A DNA stretch of 64,000 bases from positions 295,630 to 359,629 of the forward strand of contig NZ_JAGYXY010000004.1 in the NCBI RefSeq assembly GCF_018362775.1, given 5' to 3'. The position numbers and the translations under genes were made by a program. This DNA is from Alistipes montrealensis (GTDB taxonomy: Bacteria; Bacteroidota; Bacteroidia; Bacteroidales; Rikenellaceae). Below the pieces are notes generated by a model. The model saw nothing but the letters and a program-made list of their open reading frames with translations, was not told where the DNA came from and searched no databases. Positions 36,702-44,420 of the stretch are shown here, one piece after another; within the stretch, counting starts at the first letter, position 1; each line of letters starts with the position of its first letter.

Positions 36702-37640
36702 ATGAAAAAATTATTAGTACTTGCAATTGTGCTGTTGGCGGCGGGGTCGCTCTCGGCGCAGGATGTCACAGCAATCTACAATGAAGCGGGCGCCGCTTAC
36801 AACGCCAAGGATTTTGCCGGCGCAGCCGCGAAATTCGAGCAGGTGATCGAACAGGGCATGGACAACGAAGATGCCGCTTCGCAGGTGGCCACCGCTAAAA
36901 AGACGCTTCCCACGTGTTATTTCATGATGGGTGGCGGCGCCATCCGGACCAAAAAGTACGACGAGGCACTGAAGAATTTCACCAAGTCTGCCGAGTTGGC
37001 CGAACTCTACGGCGATATGAGCCAGATGGCCAAGGCCAACGGGTGGGTAGCCAAGATCTACCAAATCCAGGGCGGCGAGGCTTTCAACAACAAGGATTAT
37101 GCAACCGCTGCAAGCGTGTTCGAGAAGGGCTACAAGGCCGACCCCGACAATACCGCGATGGCGCTTAACCTCGCGATGAGCTATTGCGAGATGGGCGAGT
37201 ACGAGAAGGGTATGGACATCTACGAGGCCGTTGCTGCCAAGACGCATCCCAAGTATGCCGAGGATGCAGCCAAAGCCAAGGAGATGATTGCCCTTTACAC
37301 CAATAACAAAGTGGCTACGCTGCAGGCAGCGAACGATTTCGACGGTATCATCGCGATGGCCGACGCGCTGCTCGCGAAGAATCCCGCCAACGCCCTGGCT
37401 GAGAAAGTCCGCCTGCAGGCTTATGCCAGCAAGAAGGATTTCAACAAGGTGATCGAACTGGGCCAGTCTGCTGCCGATGCACAGACCGATCCCGAGGACA
37501 AGAGCCTGATGTACCTGACGCTCGGCGCTGCTTACAACGCCAAGGAGATGAAGCCGCAGGCTATCGCCGCCTTCCAGAAGGTGACGGCAGGTCCCGCTGT
37601 CGAAAGTGCGAAAGCCGCGCTTGCCGAGCTGACGAAATAG
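36702..37640 (+). CDS. Exported TPR-repeat protein
   Basis: A 312-residue periplasmic or surface protein. The signal peptide MKKLLVLAIVLLAAGSLSA is cleaved before QDV. The remainder is made of about seven TPR-like helix pairs (AIYNEAGAAYNAKDFAGAAAKFEQVI, given as AYNAKDFAGAAAKFE; MALNLAMSYCEMGEYEKGM; YLTLGAAYNAKEMKPQAIAAF). TPRs mediate protein contacts; no catalytic motif is present. Similar one-domain TPR proteins are common in this phylum and have no assigned role. A strong promoter and a terminator bracket it, so it is a single-gene unit. Confidence 0.85.
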   Translation: MKKLLVLAIVLLAAGSLSAQDVTAIYNEAGAAYNAKDFAGAAAKFEQVIEQGMDNEDAASQVATAKKTLPTCYFMMGGGAIRTKKYDEALKNFTKSAELAELYGDMSQMAKANGWVAKIYQIQGGEAFNNKDYATAASVFEKGYKADPDNTAMALNLAMSYCEMGEYEKGMDIYEAVAAKTHPKYAEDAAKAKEMIALYTNNKVATLQAANDFDGIIAMADALLAKNPANALAEKVRLQAYASKKDFNKVIELGQSAADAQTDPEDKSLMYLTLGAAYNAKEMKPQAIAAFQKVTAGPAVESAKAALAELTK

Positions 37641-37733
37641 TCGGGAAGTCGGTGCGCGAAACCCGACGGTGCGCGCTGCGGCAACCCTTTCGCCTCTGAA
37701 CTCCGCGTTTTACGCGGGCGACGGGCCGAACTG

Positions 37734-37764
37734 AAAGCGGACTTCACTGTGGGGTCCGCTTTTT
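37734..37764 (+). terminator. Terminator after the TPR gene
   Basis: AAAGCGGAC (37734-37742) and GTCCGCTTT (37754-37762) form a 9-bp stem with a T5 tail. Confidence 0.8.
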
Positions 37765-37833
37765 CGTGCCCTGCGGTGAATGGGGTTTGGTACGGTATGT
37801 GCTTCCTTTTCCGGCGTTTAACGATTTTTGGCA

Positions 37834-37959
37834 ATGGAAAAGGAAACGTATTTGCGGCCGGAGGTCGAAGTGGTGGAGGTGCGCATCGGGCGCGGATTCG
37901 CCGGATCGACCGTAGACGGCGGGGTCGAAGGTTTCGACCGGGAGGACTGGAATGAATAG
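37834..37959 (+). CDS. 41-residue small protein overlapping the fimbrillin-like gene
   Basis: ATG at 37834 opens a 41-codon frame (MEKETYLRPEVEVVEVRIGR, then GFAGST, ending EDWNE and TAG). The peptide is acidic, with a beta-prone EVEVVEVRI stretch and a GFAGS motif. This resembles the short acidic peptides often found in front of fimbrillin-like genes in Bacteroidales, which share a P-x-hydrophobic-E core followed by GFA. Its last 8 bases overlap the next gene's start codon, so translation is coupled. No signal peptide is present. Function unknown. Coding status is supported by the overlap and composition, not by homology search. Confidence 0.6.
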   Translation: MEKETYLRPEVEVVEVRIGRGFAGSTVDGGVEGFDREDWNE

Positions 37960-40105
37960 GTTTACGATTGCGGCGTTGGCCGGATGCGGGCTGTTGTGCG
38001 CCTGTACGGCCGATCGGACCGGGGACCCGGTCCCGCCGCAGGCCGTGACGCGCAGCATCCGGATTGCGGCGGCGGTCCCTTCGACCCGCACGGAACTGGC
38101 TCCGGACGGTTACAACGTCCTGTGGACGCCCGGCGACCGGATCGGAATTTATGTCAAAAGCGGCGATACGTTCACCACGGTCAATGCCCCGCTGACGTTC
38201 GAAGGCACGGAAGCCGCGGCCAACGGCACTTTCGGCGGCGATATTACACTTACCGAAGGTGCTTCGGATTATACCCTTTATGCCTATTACCCGTGGTCGG
38301 AGCAGGCGTCGGACGACGCTTCGGCGGTCGCCTTTACGCTGGGAACATCCCAGGTACAGGCCGCTGCGGGCGATTCTTCGCATCTGGGCGATTCCGATTT
38401 CCTCGTGGCGGGAGCCGTCGTGAGTGCGACGGGGGATTTTCCGGCGCTGGCGTTCCGCCACGCCTTCGCGGTGATCGAAGTCGACCTGACGGGGTCGGGG
38501 ACGATGGCCGGCAAACGACTCTCGGAGGTGACGCTCTACTGTACGGACGCCGCATCGGTCGATTCGGCGGGCAACCTCGGGGAGATGTCCAACATGACCG
38601 GAGCGTTCACGTTCGACCTGACGGCCGCTTCGGGCAACAACACGGCGGCGTATGCGGGCGGTTCGGCGCAGATCAACTATTGCAGCCTCGGGTTTACGGA
38701 GGCTCCGGTTTTGGGGAGTGAACCCGTAAAGGCCTATCTGACGGTCAATCCGGCGGATTATTCGCGCGGCGGCGGAAAAGTATATGTCGTGGTGCGGACC
38801 GCCGACGGTTATACGGCGACCTACACCCGTCCGGGACTGGCGATCGCTGCGGCACAAATGAAAGTCATCACGCAGGCTGTCGCTGCGGGCACGGCCCCGC
38901 AGCCTGTGGCGGACCTGTCGGGCAGCGGTCCCCGGGCAAATTGCTATGTGGCTTCGCAAGCGGGGCAGGAGTATTCGTTCGACGCCACGATGGCCGGGAA
39001 CGGCTCGATTTCGCAGGCCCTTTCCGAAGCCGTACAGCGTTACGAAGGCCGTACGCTTTCGGCTTCGCTGTCGGGCTCGGCGGCCCGCCTGCTGTGGCAG
39101 AGCAATCCCCACCTGATCGACCCGGCGAGCGTGCGTGTGGAGGGCGGCAGAATCTATTTCACGCTTACGACGCGCCCCACGTCGCTGGGCGGCAATGCCG
39201 TTATCGGACTTTATGCCGACGCGTCGTCGGACGAGGCACTGTGGAGCTGGCACATCTGGATTACGGATGCGGACAACGAAACCCTGACATCGCTTGCCGA
39301 AACCTATATCCTTTCGTCCGATTACGAACAGGAGTACGGCTCCGGATCGGTGCAGATGATGGACCGCAACCTGGGGGCGATCTACAAGGAGGACGGGCCT
39401 TATGCCCGCTCGTTCCGGGCGCCGCTCTACCAGTGGGGCCGCAAGGATCCCTTCCCGTGGGGAACGGTGATTTTCGATGCGCAGGATGCACCGCACACCT
39501 ACCTTTCGGAGTGGACGGCCGTGCAGACCTCGGGATCGCCCGGGCAGTCTGCCGGCTATACGGGCAACACGCGGTATGCCACGGCGCACCCCGTTACCTT
39601 CATTGCCACGACCGGCGAGTCGTCTTACGACTGGTACTGGGGCGGCGGCAAAGGCAACGGTCCGTCGTTCCGCAACGACGAACTGTGGGGCAATCCTACG
39701 GGATATGAGGTCGGACAGAAGACCGTGAAGACGCTTTTCGACCCCTGTCCCCCGGGGTGGGTCATGCCGCACCCTTACGCATTTACGGCTTTCACGAAAA
39801 CGGGCGCGACGGCGACCGTCGCCAGCGGCGAGGTGCGGACGCAGGGTCCGTTCGTGCAGGGATGGAATTTTCTCTACGGCGATTCCGGTACGACCTATTA
39901 TCCGGGCGTGGGTTACCGCTATGATGAATACGGATTGTTCCGGTTCACGCCTTCGGGTTATTATTGGTCGAGTTCCCCGGCGCCGTCCGACACGTTCGGG
40001 GCATGGGTCTTCGGCCTGACTGCGACGACCGTTTACCAGCGTATCTCGGACCCGCGCGGCTTCGGGCTTCCGGTGCGCTGCATGCGCGATCTGCCTACTC
40101 CCTGA
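37952..40105 (+). CDS. Fimbrillin-like surface lipoprotein with FISUMP-type C-terminal domain
   Basis: A 717-residue lipoprotein. The lipobox LLCAC (Cys near 18) ends the signal. Residues about 30-310 resemble fimbrillin/Mfa-type Ig-like domains, with the recurring opening RTELAPDGYNVLWTPGDRIGIYV. A middle region of unclear fold follows. The last 280 residues match the FISUMP pattern: MMDRNLGA, YQWGRKDPFPWG, FDPCPPGWVMP and YWSSSP, ending GLPVRCMRD. Fimbrillin relatives polymerise or act as surface adhesins. The FISUMP end suggests an anchored or tip-type subunit rather than a stalk protein. No other pilus genes are adjacent. It overlaps the 41-codon gene at its start and converges with queG, overlapping it by 11 bases. 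Confidence 0.8.
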   Translation: MNRFTIAALAGCGLLCACTADRTGDPVPPQAVTRSIRIAAAVPSTRTELAPDGYNVLWTPGDRIGIYVKSGDTFTTVNAPLTFEGTEAAANGTFGGDITLTEGASDYTLYAYYPWSEQASDDASAVAFTLGTSQVQAAAGDSSHLGDSDFLVAGAVVSATGDFPALAFRHAFAVIEVDLTGSGTMAGKRLSEVTLYCTDAASVDSAGNLGEMSNMTGAFTFDLTAASGNNTAAYAGGSAQINYCSLGFTEAPVLGSEPVKAYLTVNPADYSRGGGKVYVVVRTADGYTATYTRPGLAIAAAQMKVITQAVAAGTAPQPVADLSGSGPRANCYVASQAGQEYSFDATMAGNGSISQALSEAVQRYEGRTLSASLSGSAARLLWQSNPHLIDPASVRVEGGRIYFTLTTRPTSLGGNAVIGLYADASSDEALWSWHIWITDADNETLTSLAETYILSSDYEQEYGSGSVQMMDRNLGAIYKEDGPYARSFRAPLYQWGRKDPFPWGTVIFDAQDAPHTYLSEWTAVQTSGSPGQSAGYTGNTRYATAHPVTFIATTGESSYDWYWGGGKGNGPSFRNDELWGNPTGYEVGQKTVKTLFDPCPPGWVMPHPYAFTAFTKTGATATVASGEVRTQGPFVQGWNFLYGDSGTTYYPGVGYRYDEYGLFRFTPSGYYWSSSPAPSDTFGAWVFGLTATTVYQRISDPRGFGLPVRCMRDLPTP

Positions 40106-41000
40106 CGTTGCCTTTGATGCGGGCGAGGCCGCTGCGCGTCAGCGGCGTATGGGCGCAGAGGGCTTCGAAGGCCGCGTCGTCCATTTCGAGCCATGCCGCG
40201 GCGTCCATCGCCAGCGGATCGAAAACAGGGTCGAAAGCCGTGTTGCGGTGCAGCGGGGTTCGGGTGTTGTAGGGACAGGTGTTCTGGCAGCAGTCGCAGC
40301 CGAAGATCCAGCCGTGAAGGCTGATTCCGGCAGCGGGCTCTTTTTCGATCGTGTGGCACGAAATGCAGCGCCCCGTGTCGATCGTCCGGTCGGGGGTGAC
40401 GGCTCCCGTGGGGCAGTTGTCGATACAGTTGTGGCAGGTTCCGCAGCGCGATGTCCGGGTCGGGGTGTCGTAGAGATCCGTTTCGTCGGTCAGGATCAGC
40501 TCGCCCAGCAGGACGAACGTCCCGAAGCGGGGTGTTACGAGCAGCGACTGGCGGCCTACCCAGCCCAGTCCGGCCTCTACGGCGAGTTGTTTTTCGGCCA
40601 GCGGCGCCGTGTCGACGAAGGCGCGGCCCGAGAGCCCGGGATAAGCGGCCCGCAGGGCGTCGAGCATCCGGGTGAGCATCGTCCGGATCGTCGTATGGTA
40701 GTCCGCTGCACAGGCGTAGGAGGCCACTTTGGCGCGGTGTTGCGGGGGATAGCCTTCGCTGATGCGGTTCTTGTAGCTTACGGCGCAGACTACCGCCGTG
40801 CGGGCATGCTCCACCAAAAGGCGCGGGTCGAAACGCTTCTCCGTATTGCGTTCCATGTAGTCCAGCGACGACTGGTAGCCGTTGGAAAGCCACTCCCGGA
40901 AATAGGACTCGTTTTCGGCCAGGTGGCGGCACGGAGCAATGCCGCAGAGGTCGAACCCCGCATCGGCGGCAAGTTTTTTGATGTGCAGATGGTCGAGCAT
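40095..41000 (-). CDS. queG: Epoxyqueuosine reductase
   Basis: QueG carries out the last step of queuosine synthesis in tRNA, reducing epoxyqueuosine with cobalamin and two 4Fe-4S clusters. The 301-residue protein is shorter than the E. coli enzyme and lacks C-terminal HEAT repeats, as is common in Bacteroidetes. The cluster motifs are CGTCHNCIDNCPTGA and CDCCQNTCPYN. LGWVGRQSLLVTPRFGTFVLLGE is the family signature, holding the active-site region. It has a TATTTTTG promoter only 16 bases before the start. The final 11 bases overlap the convergent fimbrillin-like gene. Confidence 0.95.
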   Translation of the reverse strand: MLDHLHIKKLAADAGFDLCGIAPCRHLAENESYFREWLSNGYQSSLDYMERNTEKRFDPRLLVEHARTAVVCAVSYKNRISEGYPPQHRAKVASYACAADYHTTIRTMLTRMLDALRAAYPGLSGRAFVDTAPLAEKQLAVEAGLGWVGRQSLLVTPRFGTFVLLGELILTDETDLYDTPTRTSRCGTCHNCIDNCPTGAVTPDRTIDTGRCISCHTIEKEPAAGISLHGWIFGCDCCQNTCPYNTRTPLHRNTAFDPVFDPLAMDAAAWLEMDDAAFEALCAHTPLTRSGLARIKGNVRE

Positions 41001-41015
41001 ATTGATAATTTACGC

Positions 41016-41023
41016 CAAAAATA
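41016..41023 (-). promoter_or_regulatory. queG promoter, -7 element
   Basis: TATTTTTG on the minus strand, with a predicted leader of about 10 nt. On the plus strand a near-consensus TAATTTCG (41045-41052) probably serves the divergent ligase gene. Confidence 0.6.
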
Positions 41024-41099
41024 GTGTTTTTTAACCGGAAATTAGTAATTTCGCCCCAAAGTTTCGCGTTATCGAAACGTAGTTAAAAGAGAACACAAT

Positions 41100-42770
41100 A
41101 TGACGATCAATACACTGTACGAACTGGCCCGCAACAGCGTGGAGAAGTTCGCGTCGAAAATCGCCTTTGCGATGCACGAAGGCGAGGACGTGACTTACGC
41201 CGAAGTGGGGAATCGTATTGCCAAAGTGCAGGAAATCCTGACCGGTGCGGGGCTTCGCGCCGGGGACAAGGTGGCCCTGCTGAGCAGCAACATGCCCAAC
41301 TGGGGCGTTTGTTATTTCGCCGTCACGTCGGCGGGTATGGTGGCCGTGCCGATCCTGCCCGACTTCTCGGGCGAGGAGCTGGACATGATCATCGAGCACT
41401 CGGAGGCGAAGGCCCTGCTCGTGTCGGACAAACTCTTCACCAAACTCTCGAAGCAGACCATCGAACGGCTCAACGTGGTGGTCCGTACCAAAAACCTCGG
41501 GGTCATTTCGCAGCGCGTCAAGGAGGAGGGTTCGACGGGTATCCCCCAGCCGCAGGACATCGCCGTGATCATCTACACTTCGGGCACTACGTCCAAACCC
41601 AAGGGCGTGATGCTGACCCATGCGGCGCTGTGTGCCCAAGTCGGCATTTCGTCGTCGATCTTCCCGGTCGACGGCAACGACACGTTCCTTTCGGTGCTGC
41701 CCCTGTCGCACACTTACGAGTGTTCGATCGGCATGATCTATCCCTTCTCGATGGGTGCGCGGGTCGTCTATCTCGACCGTCCGCCCACGGCCTCGGCGCT
41801 GATGCCCGCACTGCGCGCCATCCGCCCGACGGTGATGCTGATCGTGCCGCTGATCATCGAGAAAATCTACCGCCACCAGGTGCTTGCCAAGTTCAATTCG
41901 AACTCCTTCTGGCGCACGCTCTATAAGATCGGTTTCATGCGCCGTTACCTGCACCGCGTTGCCGGTAAGAAGCTGACGAAGCTCTTCGGAGGCCGCCTGC
42001 GCTTCCTCGGAATCGGAGGGGCGAAACTCGACGGCGGGGCCGAGAAGTTCCTGCTCGAAGCCAAGGTTCCCTACGCCATCGGTTACGGACTGACCGAGAC
42101 TGCGCCCCTGCTGGCCGGAGCGGCTCCTTCGATGGTGCGTCTGGGCTCGACGGGGCCCCAGGCCCCGGGCGTGCAGCTGCGGCTCGAAAACATCAATCCC
42201 GAGACCCGGCAGGGCGAAATCGTGGCCCTCTCGCCGAGCGCCATGGTGGGTTATTTCAAGAATCCAGAGGCGACGAAGGAGGTTTTCACGGCCGACGGCT
42301 GGTTCCGCACGGGCGACCTCGGCGAATTCGACAAGGACGGCTGGCTCTACATCAAAGGCCGCCTGAAGAATATGATCGTAGGCCCGGGCGGTGAGAACAT
42401 CTACCCCGAAGACATCGAGACGGTGTTGAACTCGCATGTCTGCATCGCCGATTCGATCGTCACGGAGCAGGAAGGGCGCCTGATCGCCCTCGTGCACTTC
42501 AACCGCGAGGAGATCGAGTCGATGATCGACGACTGGCGCGAAGAGTGGGAAGGCAAAAAGGAGGCGTGGGAGGCCAAGACCGAGCAGTTGAAGAAAGAGA
42601 TCATGGATTTCGTGAATGCCAAGGTCAACCGGTTTTCGCGCATCTCCGAGGTCGTCGAGGAGAAGGACGACTTCGCCAAGACCCCTACGCATAAGATCAA
42701 ACGCTTCCTGTACAATAAAAACAAGAAGGACAACAAGACCCCCGACCAGCCGGCCGCCGGGAAACAATAA
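41100..42770 (+). CDS. Long-chain fatty-acid-CoA ligase (AMP-binding)
   Basis: An ANL-superfamily adenylating enzyme of 556 residues. The P-loop-like A3 motif is IYTSGTTSKPKGVMLTHAAL (near 160-180). A5 is GYGLTETAPL, A7 is WFRTGDLGEFDKDGWLYIKGR and A10 contains the catalytic Lys region (THKIKRFLYNK). Length and the RLKNMIVGPGGENIYPEDIE segment match bacterial long-chain acyl-CoA synthetases, which activate fatty acids at the inner membrane face. A closely related role (acyl-ACP or aryl acid activation) cannot be excluded. The C-terminus carries a Lys-rich tail (NKNKKDNKTPDQPAAGKQ). Terminator at 42774. Confidence 0.92.
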   Translation: MTINTLYELARNSVEKFASKIAFAMHEGEDVTYAEVGNRIAKVQEILTGAGLRAGDKVALLSSNMPNWGVCYFAVTSAGMVAVPILPDFSGEELDMIIEHSEAKALLVSDKLFTKLSKQTIERLNVVVRTKNLGVISQRVKEEGSTGIPQPQDIAVIIYTSGTTSKPKGVMLTHAALCAQVGISSSIFPVDGNDTFLSVLPLSHTYECSIGMIYPFSMGARVVYLDRPPTASALMPALRAIRPTVMLIVPLIIEKIYRHQVLAKFNSNSFWRTLYKIGFMRRYLHRVAGKKLTKLFGGRLRFLGIGGAKLDGGAEKFLLEAKVPYAIGYGLTETAPLLAGAAPSMVRLGSTGPQAPGVQLRLENINPETRQGEIVALSPSAMVGYFKNPEATKEVFTADGWFRTGDLGEFDKDGWLYIKGRLKNMIVGPGGENIYPEDIETVLNSHVCIADSIVTEQEGRLIALVHFNREEIESMIDDWREEWEGKKEAWEAKTEQLKKEIMDFVNAKVNRFSRISEVVEEKDDFAKTPTHKIKRFLYNKNKKDNKTPDQPAAGKQ

Positions 42771-42773
42771 TTG

Positions 42774-42807
42774 AAAACCCCGCTTCCGAAAAGGAGCGGG
42801 GTTTTTG
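42774..42807 (+). terminator. Terminator after the fatty-acid-CoA ligase gene
   Basis: AAAACCCCGCT (42774-42784) and AGCGGGGTTTT (42795-42805) form an 11-bp stem with a T5 tail. Confidence 0.85.
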
Positions 42808-42834
42808 TCTGTTGGCTGCGGCTTCTTCGCAGGA

Positions 42835-42843
42835 GGGGGGGGG
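42835..42843 (+). repeat. G9 homopolymer, intergenic
   Basis: Nine G lie between the ligase terminator and the asnA terminator. No frame or promoter depends on it visibly. It is noted because two other nine-G tracts lie in genes. Confidence 0.75.
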
Positions 42844-42961
42844 TATACGGTTGAACAGGATCGTCTGCGTATCGCAATCCTTTCGTCTTTAATCCCGCCT
42901 TTTAGGCTGCCGGGCGCAGAACTGGACAGTTTGCGAGCCGGCGGCCCTTCCGCCCTTAAAT

Positions 42962-42978
42962 CCCGCCTCTTAGGCGGG
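42962..42978 (-). terminator. Terminator after asnA
   Basis: CCCGCCT-CTT-AGGCGGG forms a 7-bp stem ending close to the asnA stop; on the minus strand ATTTAA follows. Confidence 0.65.
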
Positions 42979-42982
42979 CGGG

Positions 42983-44017
42983 TTATTTGAGATAGATGCC
43001 GTGGGCGGCGCACTCGTCGATCATCTTCTCGGGCCAGATGCTGACCTGGACCTCGCCGATATGGGCGCAGCGCAGGTAGAACATGCAGAGCCTCGACTGC
43101 CCGATACCGCCGCCGATCGAAAGCGGGAGGCGTCCTTCGAGCAGCATGCGGTGGAACTCCATTTCGCGGCGTTGTCCGCAGCCGCAGATTGCAAGCTGGC
43201 GTTCGAGGGCCTCGCTGTCGACGCGGATACCCATGCTCGAAAGTTCGAAGGCGCTCTCCAGAACCGGATTCCATACGATGATGTCGCCGTTGAGCCCTTT
43301 GTATCCCCCTTCGGTCGGGGTGCTCCAGTCGTCGTAGTCCGGGGCGCGTCCGTCGTGGCGCTGCCCGTTCGACAGTTCGGCGCCGATGCCGATCAGGAAC
43401 AGCGCACCGTATTTCCGGGCGGCCGCCTGCTCGCGCTCCTTGGGCGTGAGGGTAGGAAACTCCTGCAACAGTTCTTCGGCCTGGAGGAAGGTGATCCGCT
43501 CGGGAAGGATGGGCGTAATGTGCGGGTAGAGTTCGTAGACCTCTTCTTCGACGGCTTTCATCGCTTCGTAAATCGTTTCGACGATCCCCTTCAGGAAGCC
43601 GAGGTTGCGCTCTTCGGGGCGCATCGTACGTTCCCAGTCCCACTGGTCGACGTAGAGCGAGTGGATGTTGTCCAACTCTTCGTCGGCGCGAATGGCGTTC
43701 ATGTCGGTATAAAGCCCGTATCCCGGGGCGATCTTGTAGGCTCCGAGTTTCATGCGTTTCCATTTGGCCAGCGAGTGCACCACTTCGGCCCGACGGTCGC
43801 CCAGGTCGCGGATCGGAAACGATACGGCGCGTTCCACGCCGTTCAGGTCGTCGTTGATGCCTGTGCCCGAAAGTACGAAAAGCGGGGCCGTAACGCGGCG
43901 CAGACGCAGGCTGCGGGCGAGCATGTCGGGGAAAATCTCCTTGAGGTAGCTGATGGCCTGCTCCATCGTTTCGGGAGCGAGTTTGGCCGTATAATCTTCC
44001 GGAATGAAAAGCGGCAT
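42983..44017 (-). CDS. asnA: Aspartate--ammonia ligase (asparagine synthetase A)
   Basis: AsnA makes asparagine from aspartate, ammonia and ATP. It is a class II tRNA-synthetase paralogue. The 344-residue product has FPIRDLGDRRAEVVHSLAKWKR near the front and VDQWDWERTM, where the substrate pocket is formed. The C-terminal ATP-binding region is PLSIGGGIGQSRLCMFYL. I choose ATG at 44017 (MPLFIPEDY): the longer frame from 44059 overlaps the promoter box at 44057-44064, so it cannot be translated from that transcript. It is a single-gene unit flanked by a terminator and a MITE-like element. Confidence 0.96.
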   Translation of the reverse strand: MPLFIPEDYTAKLAPETMEQAISYLKEIFPDMLARSLRLRRVTAPLFVLSGTGINDDLNGVERAVSFPIRDLGDRRAEVVHSLAKWKRMKLGAYKIAPGYGLYTDMNAIRADEELDNIHSLYVDQWDWERTMRPEERNLGFLKGIVETIYEAMKAVEEEVYELYPHITPILPERITFLQAEELLQEFPTLTPKEREQAAARKYGALFLIGIGAELSNGQRHDGRAPDYDDWSTPTEGGYKGLNGDIIVWNPVLESAFELSSMGIRVDSEALERQLAICGCGQRREMEFHRMLLEGRLPLSIGGGIGQSRLCMFYLRCAHIGEVQVSIWPEKMIDECAAHGIYLK

Positions 44018-44056
44018 AAGTTCAGGGTTTGGGTTCGTAAAATACGGATTATCGCA

Positions 44057-44064
44057 CAAATATA
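44057..44064 (-). promoter_or_regulatory. asnA promoter, -7 element
   Basis: TATATTTG on the minus strand, 40 bases before the chosen start. It decides between the two possible asnA starts. Confidence 0.65.
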
Positions 44065-44099
44065 CGTAAAATGTCGTTTTAAAAAAACCGGACCGGGTT

Positions 44100-44263
44100 T
44101 TAGAGCCTGTTTAAAAATATTTCTCTCGTTCTTTTATGCTTCTTTTTGCGCTTTTTTCGCCTGAAAATCGTTGTATAGAACCACTATGCGCCTCTTTCCA
44201 GACGAAAAAAGCCCTGAAAAGCATCTGTAAATAACTTCGGTAACATTTTTAAACAGGCTCTTA
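44100..44263. mobile_element. MITE-like element with 16-bp terminal inverted repeats and TTA duplication
   Basis: GAGCCTGTTTAAAAAT (44103-44118) and its exact reverse complement (44245-44260) bound a 158-base element with no coding capacity. TTA directly flanks both ends (44100-44102 and 44261-44263), a probable 3-bp target duplication. The inside is A+T-rich and includes short complementary pieces. Size, repeats and a TNA target fit non-autonomous relatives of IS5-type elements, although no matching transposase is in the window. Confidence 0.75.
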
Positions 44264-44360
44264 GTTTGCCGAAATATGCGTTCCGGGTGGGCCGGATGCG
44301 GCGTTTTCCGGGGTTACGGGTTGCTTTCGGATGCAGGCCGAACACCGGGCTGCCTTATTA

Positions 44361-44398
44361 AAACGACGCACGGAACAAAACTGTTCCGTGCGTCGTTT
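44361..44398 (-). terminator. Terminator after the DUF2723 gene
   Basis: AAACGACGCACGGAAC (44361-44376) and GTTCCGTGCGTCGTTT (44383-44398) form a perfect 16-bp stem with a 6-nt loop, followed by T-rich sequence on the minus strand. Confidence 0.85.
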
Positions 44399-44420
44399 CG
44401 TTACCGGGAATATGTTCCGG

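Noticed and set aside
41031-43763. 910-codon minus-strand frame
   Set aside because: It is antisense to the fatty-acid-CoA ligase and overlaps asnA in another frame. No domain or signal is recognisable.
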